Source of the DNA: Paractinoplanes toevensis
Lineage (GTDB): Bacteria; Actinomycetota; Actinomycetes; Mycobacteriales; Micromonosporaceae
Length of the DNA: 64,000 bases
Direction of reading: 5' to 3'
Assembly (NCBI RefSeq): GCF_018332695.1
Contig: NZ_BOQN01000076.1
Location: forward strand, 1 to 64,000
A program made the translations under genes and the position numbers. The number at the start of each line of letters is the position of its first letter. The first letter of the stretch is position 1. Shown here piece after piece: positions 61,601 through 64,000 of this stretch. The notes below the pieces were generated by a model, which saw only the letters and a list, made by a program, of their open reading frames with translations, was not told the origin of the DNA and did not search any database.

Positions 61601-62233
61601 TCAGCGTCGGCGGGACAGGGCCGCCTCGACGTGGCTCAGGTGGTGCCGCATGGCTTTCTCGGCGGCGTCCGGGTCGCGGCCGGCGATCGCGTCGACGATC
61701 GCGGTGTGCTCGGCCAGCGAGTCAGGGGCCCTTCCGGGGACCAGGATGGTGCGGAACTGGAAGCGCACCATCTGCCCGCGCAGGCCGGCGATCAGCCGGG
61801 CCGCCGTCTCGTGCCGGGCCGCCGCGATGATCGCGGCGTGCAGGGCCGCGTTGCCGTCCGAGTAGCCGAGCAGGTCGCCGTCCGCGAGTTTGCGTTCCAT
61901 GCCGGCCAGTGCCCGGCGGATCCCGGCGATCTCCCGGGCGGTCGCGCGGGCCGCGGCCTGCCGCGCGGTGAGGGCCTCCAGCACCGCGCGGGCCTGGAGG
62001 ATCTCCACCGCCTCGGCGTCGGTGACCACCCGTACCCGGGCGCCGCGGTGCGGGGTGTGCACGACCACCCCGTCCTGGCCGAGGCGGACCAGCGCGGTGC
62101 GCACGATCGCCCGGCTGACCTGTAATCGCTGGGCGAGGTCGGCCTCGACGAGGCGCTCGTTGGGCATCAGCTCGCCGCTGTGGATCAGGGACCGCAACCG
62201 CTCGTAGGCGTCGTCGACGGCAGGCGACGTCAC
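61601..62233 (-). CDS. GntR-family regulator with FCD (FadR-like) domain
   Basis: The 210-residue protein has the N-terminal winged helix YERLRSLIHSGELMPNERLVEADLAQRLQVSRAIVRTALVRLGQDGVVVHTPHRGARV, then an all-helical FCD domain with AVLEALTARQAAARAT, ALHAAIIAAARHETA and HTAIVDAIAGRDPDAAEKAMRHHLSHV (metal-ligand His residues). It is the first gene of a unit with DUF6282 and probably controls the divergent transporter. ATG 62233 gives a compact 5' end. Confidence 0.9.
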   Translation of the reverse strand: MTSPAVDDAYERLRSLIHSGELMPNERLVEADLAQRLQVSRAIVRTALVRLGQDGVVVHTPHRGARVRVVTDAEAVEILQARAVLEALTARQAAARATAREIAGIRRALAGMERKLADGDLLGYSDGNAALHAAIIAAARHETAARLIAGLRGQMVRFQFRTILVPGRAPDSLAEHTAIVDAIAGRDPDAAEKAMRHHLSHVEAALSRRR

Positions 62234-62536
62234 GAAAAGCTGTCCCCCTCAGAAGAGCCACGGATTGCTCACAATCTTGTGCACAGCATCGCGTCCGGCC
62301 GGAAAGCTGTCAACCGCCGCTTGACCTGCATCGATGTCCATTTCGGAGGGCGATGGCCAGTATATGACGGCCGCTTTCGCCCGATAAGGGTGCGATGACA
62401 GGTGAGACCCCCTGCTCTACGATTTCGACCGGACGCGGCCCCGAACGGACGATCGTCAATTGACAGACCGTCCATGCAGGTCAGACGAACAGTCATCGCC
62501 GCCGATCGGACCGGCGGATTCTCAGGAGGCTTAGGG
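62234..62536. promoter_or_regulatory. Divergent regulatory region of the GntR/ABC locus
   Basis: This 303-base gap contains two small palindromes that could bind the GntR protein: TGTGCACA (62278-62285, extended in TTGTGCACAG) near the GntR start, and GTCAATTGAC (62455-62464) 73 bases before the binding-protein gene. No gene is supported here. AGGAGG directly upstream of ATG 62537 is a strong ribosome site. Confidence 0.45.
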
Positions 62537-63571
62537 ATGTTCAGACGCTCTCGTGTGCTGGCGGCTACGCTGCTCGCCACGGTGCTCGTGACGGCCAGTG
62601 CTTGCTCCAAGGACGACAGCTCCAGCGACGGCGGCTCGACCGTCGGTGCGGGGAGCGGCGACCTGAAGAAGGTCACCTACGTGACGGCGTTCGGCGCCGT
62701 GGGCCGTGACTCCTTCGTATGGGTGGCGAAGGAGAAGGGCTTCTTCAAGGACGCCGGCATCGACGTCGACATCCAGAAGGGCACCGGTAACGTCCAGAAC
62801 CTCACGCTGATCAAGTCGGGCGGGGCACAGTTCGCGGCCCTCGACTTCACCGGCGCCGAGATCCAGGCCGGCCTGGGCAAGTTCACCAACTGGCGCGCGG
62901 TCGCCGCGGTGCACCAGCAGACGCTGGTGTCCATCATGACCACCGCCGACACCAAGATCACCAAGCCGACCGACCTGACCGGCAAGACCGTCGGCACCGG
63001 CACCGGCTCGGTCAGCGAGCTGCTGTTCCCGGCGTACGCGAAGCAGGCCGGCCTCGACCCCACCAAGGTCAAGCTGCAGGGCGCGCAGACCACCGCGCTG
63101 AACGGCCTGATGGCCCAGCGCAAGGTGGACGCGCTGTCGACCTTCCTGCTCAGCAAGAAGGCCCTGGAGACCGCCTCCAAGAAGGAGGTGACCGTGATGC
63201 CGTACTCGGAGTACCTGTCCGACCTGTTCGGCAACGCGATCATCGCCCGCGAGGAGCTCATCGCCAGCGACAAGGACCTGGTGAAGAAGTTCACCGAGGC
63301 CGCCATGAAGGGCCTGCAGTACGCCGTCGACCACCCCGACGAGGCCGCCAGCATCATGAACAAGGCCGAGCCCACCGCCGCCATCCCCGCGGCCGTCGGT
63401 GAGATCAACGCCATGAAGCCGTACGTGGCCCCGCCGAACGGTGCCCCGCTCGGCCACCTCGACCAGGAGCGGGTGGCCCGCAGCATCGCGGTTCTGCAGG
63501 GCAACGGCCTGATCCCGGCCGGCCTCACGCCGGACAAGGTCGTCGACTTCAGCTTCATCCCGGCCAGCTGA
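62537..63571 (+). CDS. ABC substrate-binding lipoprotein (SsuA/NMT1-type)
   Basis: The 344-residue precursor has a lipoprotein signal (VLAATLLATVLVTASAC, lipobox ASAC). The ligand domain has YVTAFGAVGRDSFVWVAKEKGFFKDAGIDVDIQKG, IKSGGAQFAALDFTGAEIQ and TGKTVGTGTGSVSELLFPAYAKQ. This is the NMT1/THI5-like fold of nitrate, taurine and pyrimidine-precursor importers. AGGAGG seven bases upstream of ATG 62537 is strong. A permease gene follows after a hairpin. The GntR/DUF6282 neighbours suggest a specific organic nitrogen or ring compound. Confidence 0.92.
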   Translation: MFRRSRVLAATLLATVLVTASACSKDDSSSDGGSTVGAGSGDLKKVTYVTAFGAVGRDSFVWVAKEKGFFKDAGIDVDIQKGTGNVQNLTLIKSGGAQFAALDFTGAEIQAGLGKFTNWRAVAAVHQQTLVSIMTTADTKITKPTDLTGKTVGTGTGSVSELLFPAYAKQAGLDPTKVKLQGAQTTALNGLMAQRKVDALSTFLLSKKALETASKKEVTVMPYSEYLSDLFGNAIIAREELIASDKDLVKKFTEAAMKGLQYAVDHPDEAASIMNKAEPTAAIPAAVGEINAMKPYVAPPNGAPLGHLDQERVARSIAVLQGNGLIPAGLTPDKVVDFSFIPAS

Positions 63572-63576
63572 CGCAC

Positions 63577-63608
63577 TGCGCGGGGCGGGTAAGCTCCCGC
63601 CCCGCGCA
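63577..63608 (+). other. Intercistronic hairpin between binding-protein and permease genes
   Basis: TGCGCGGGGCGGG (63577-63589) and CCCGCCCCGCGCA (63596-63608) pair perfectly over 13 bp with a TAAGCT loop, immediately after the binding-protein stop. It probably protects the upstream message and lowers permease expression, as intercistronic hairpins do in other ABC importer operons. Confidence 0.75.
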
Positions 63609-63630
63609 CGCTCTACACAGGAGCAGGAAC

Positions 63631-64000
63631 ATGACGGACTTCGACGCCGGCTCGCGGACCTCGCGGGTGTGGACCAACGTGGGGCTGCCCATCCTCGGCG
63701 TGGTCATCACGGTCGGGGCGTGGTGGGGCATCACCGCGGCCTTCCACATCGACCCCTTCTACGTGCCGTCGCCGGCCGACGTGGTCGACACGTTCCTGCG
63801 TACGCCCGAATTCCTCCTGCAGGAAACCTGGACCACCCTGCAGCGCGTGCTGATCGGCTTCGCGATCGCCGTGGCCCTGGGCCTGGTGATCGCGGTGACC
63901 CTGGCCGCGTCCCGCACCGTCGAGCGCATGGCCATGCCGATCCTCGCCGCGATCAACGCGGTCCCGAAGGTCGCCCTCGCCCCGCTGCTGCTGGTCTGGA
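63631..64000 (+). CDS. ABC importer permease (SsuC-type), 5' part only
   Basis: The ATG at 63631 has AGGAGCAGGAAC just upstream. The 123 visible residues have VGLPILGVVITVGAWWGITAAF, then FYVPSPADVVDTFL and the start of the conserved cytoplasmic loop LQETWTTLQRVLIGFAIAVALGLVIAVTLAASRTVERMAMPILAAINAVPKVALAPLLLVW. This matches SsuC/TauC-type permeases. The ATPase gene is expected beyond the window edge. Confidence 0.92.
   Translation, partial: MTDFDAGSRTSRVWTNVGLPILGVVITVGAWWGITAAFHIDPFYVPSPADVVDTFLRTPEFLLQETWTTLQRVLIGFAIAVALGLVIAVTLAASRTVERMAMPILAAINAVPKVALAPLLLVW

Overview
The window is high-GC actinobacterial DNA. Dense translational coupling, GTG starts, several sigma/anti-sigma pairs, an Lsr2 nucleoid protein, a perfect CebR-type cellulose operator and NarL-type two-component genes all fit Micromonosporaceae, perhaps Actinoplanes; the genus is an inference. 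No rRNA, phage genes, transposase or CRISPR array is visible.

Layout. 0.1-2.3 kb: a RibD-like reductase, then a sigma factor with a membrane partner on the minus strand. 2.4-8.9 kb: a four-gene operon in the order HerA helicase, Mre11/SbcD, Rad50/SbcC, NurA. This is the archaeal DNA-end-resection set in archaeal order, preceded by a cluster of DnaA boxes. 8.9-9.7 kb and 39.3-40.05 kb: two inverted copies of a noncoding element of about 0.73 kb, with a third end fragment at 1-80. The copies carry 47-bp palindromic units that also occur at 28.0-28.15 kb. 10.0-14.5 kb: a sigma/anti-sigma operon followed by three secreted or envelope proteins. 14.7-18.5 kb: an AlkA-like glycosylase, a CNNM/CorC membrane protein, a ROK kinase and a HAD protein. 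18.6-20.9 kb: an HTH regulator coupled to an unusual glycosyltransferase-like gene. 21-27 kb: a small membrane protein, GNAT, methyltransferase, GGDEF/EAL protein and secreted acid phosphatase. 26.5-28 kb: a TetR gene divergent from an SDR pseudoenzyme over a double operator. 28.2-30.8 kb: an SDR, lsr2 and a GH12 cellulase with CBM2. 30.8-36 kb: GMC oxidoreductase, alcohol dehydrogenase, GAF-LuxR regulator and acyl-CoA ligase. 36-39.3 kb: two more sigma factors and a quinone oxidoreductase. 40-46.5 kb: a surface protein, a GT39 mannosyltransferase-like protein, an AMP-ligase, an intradiol dioxygenase and a CDP-alcohol phosphatidyltransferase. 46.5-49.6 kb: a TRAP-TAXI transporter. 50.5-51.2 kb: a self-contained small-peptide transcription unit and four tRNAs (Ala, Met, Arg, Lys). 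51.2-60.5 kb: small membrane proteins, phosphatase, cupin, MpaB oxygenase and SDR, PoxB-like enzyme, desaturase, NarL-type kinase and regulator, and a beta-lactamase-fold pseudoenzyme. 60.7-64 kb: a GntR regulator and DUF6282 hydrolase divergent from an SsuA/NMT1-type ABC importer whose permease runs off the window.

The best candidate for an under-described system is the HerA-Mre11-Rad50-NurA operon with its DnaA-box cluster. Next come the 47-bp palindromic repeat family and its host element, the self-contained 29-residue peptide gene, and the HTH/glycosyltransferase pair. Functions are assigned from motifs read by eye; no database search was possible.
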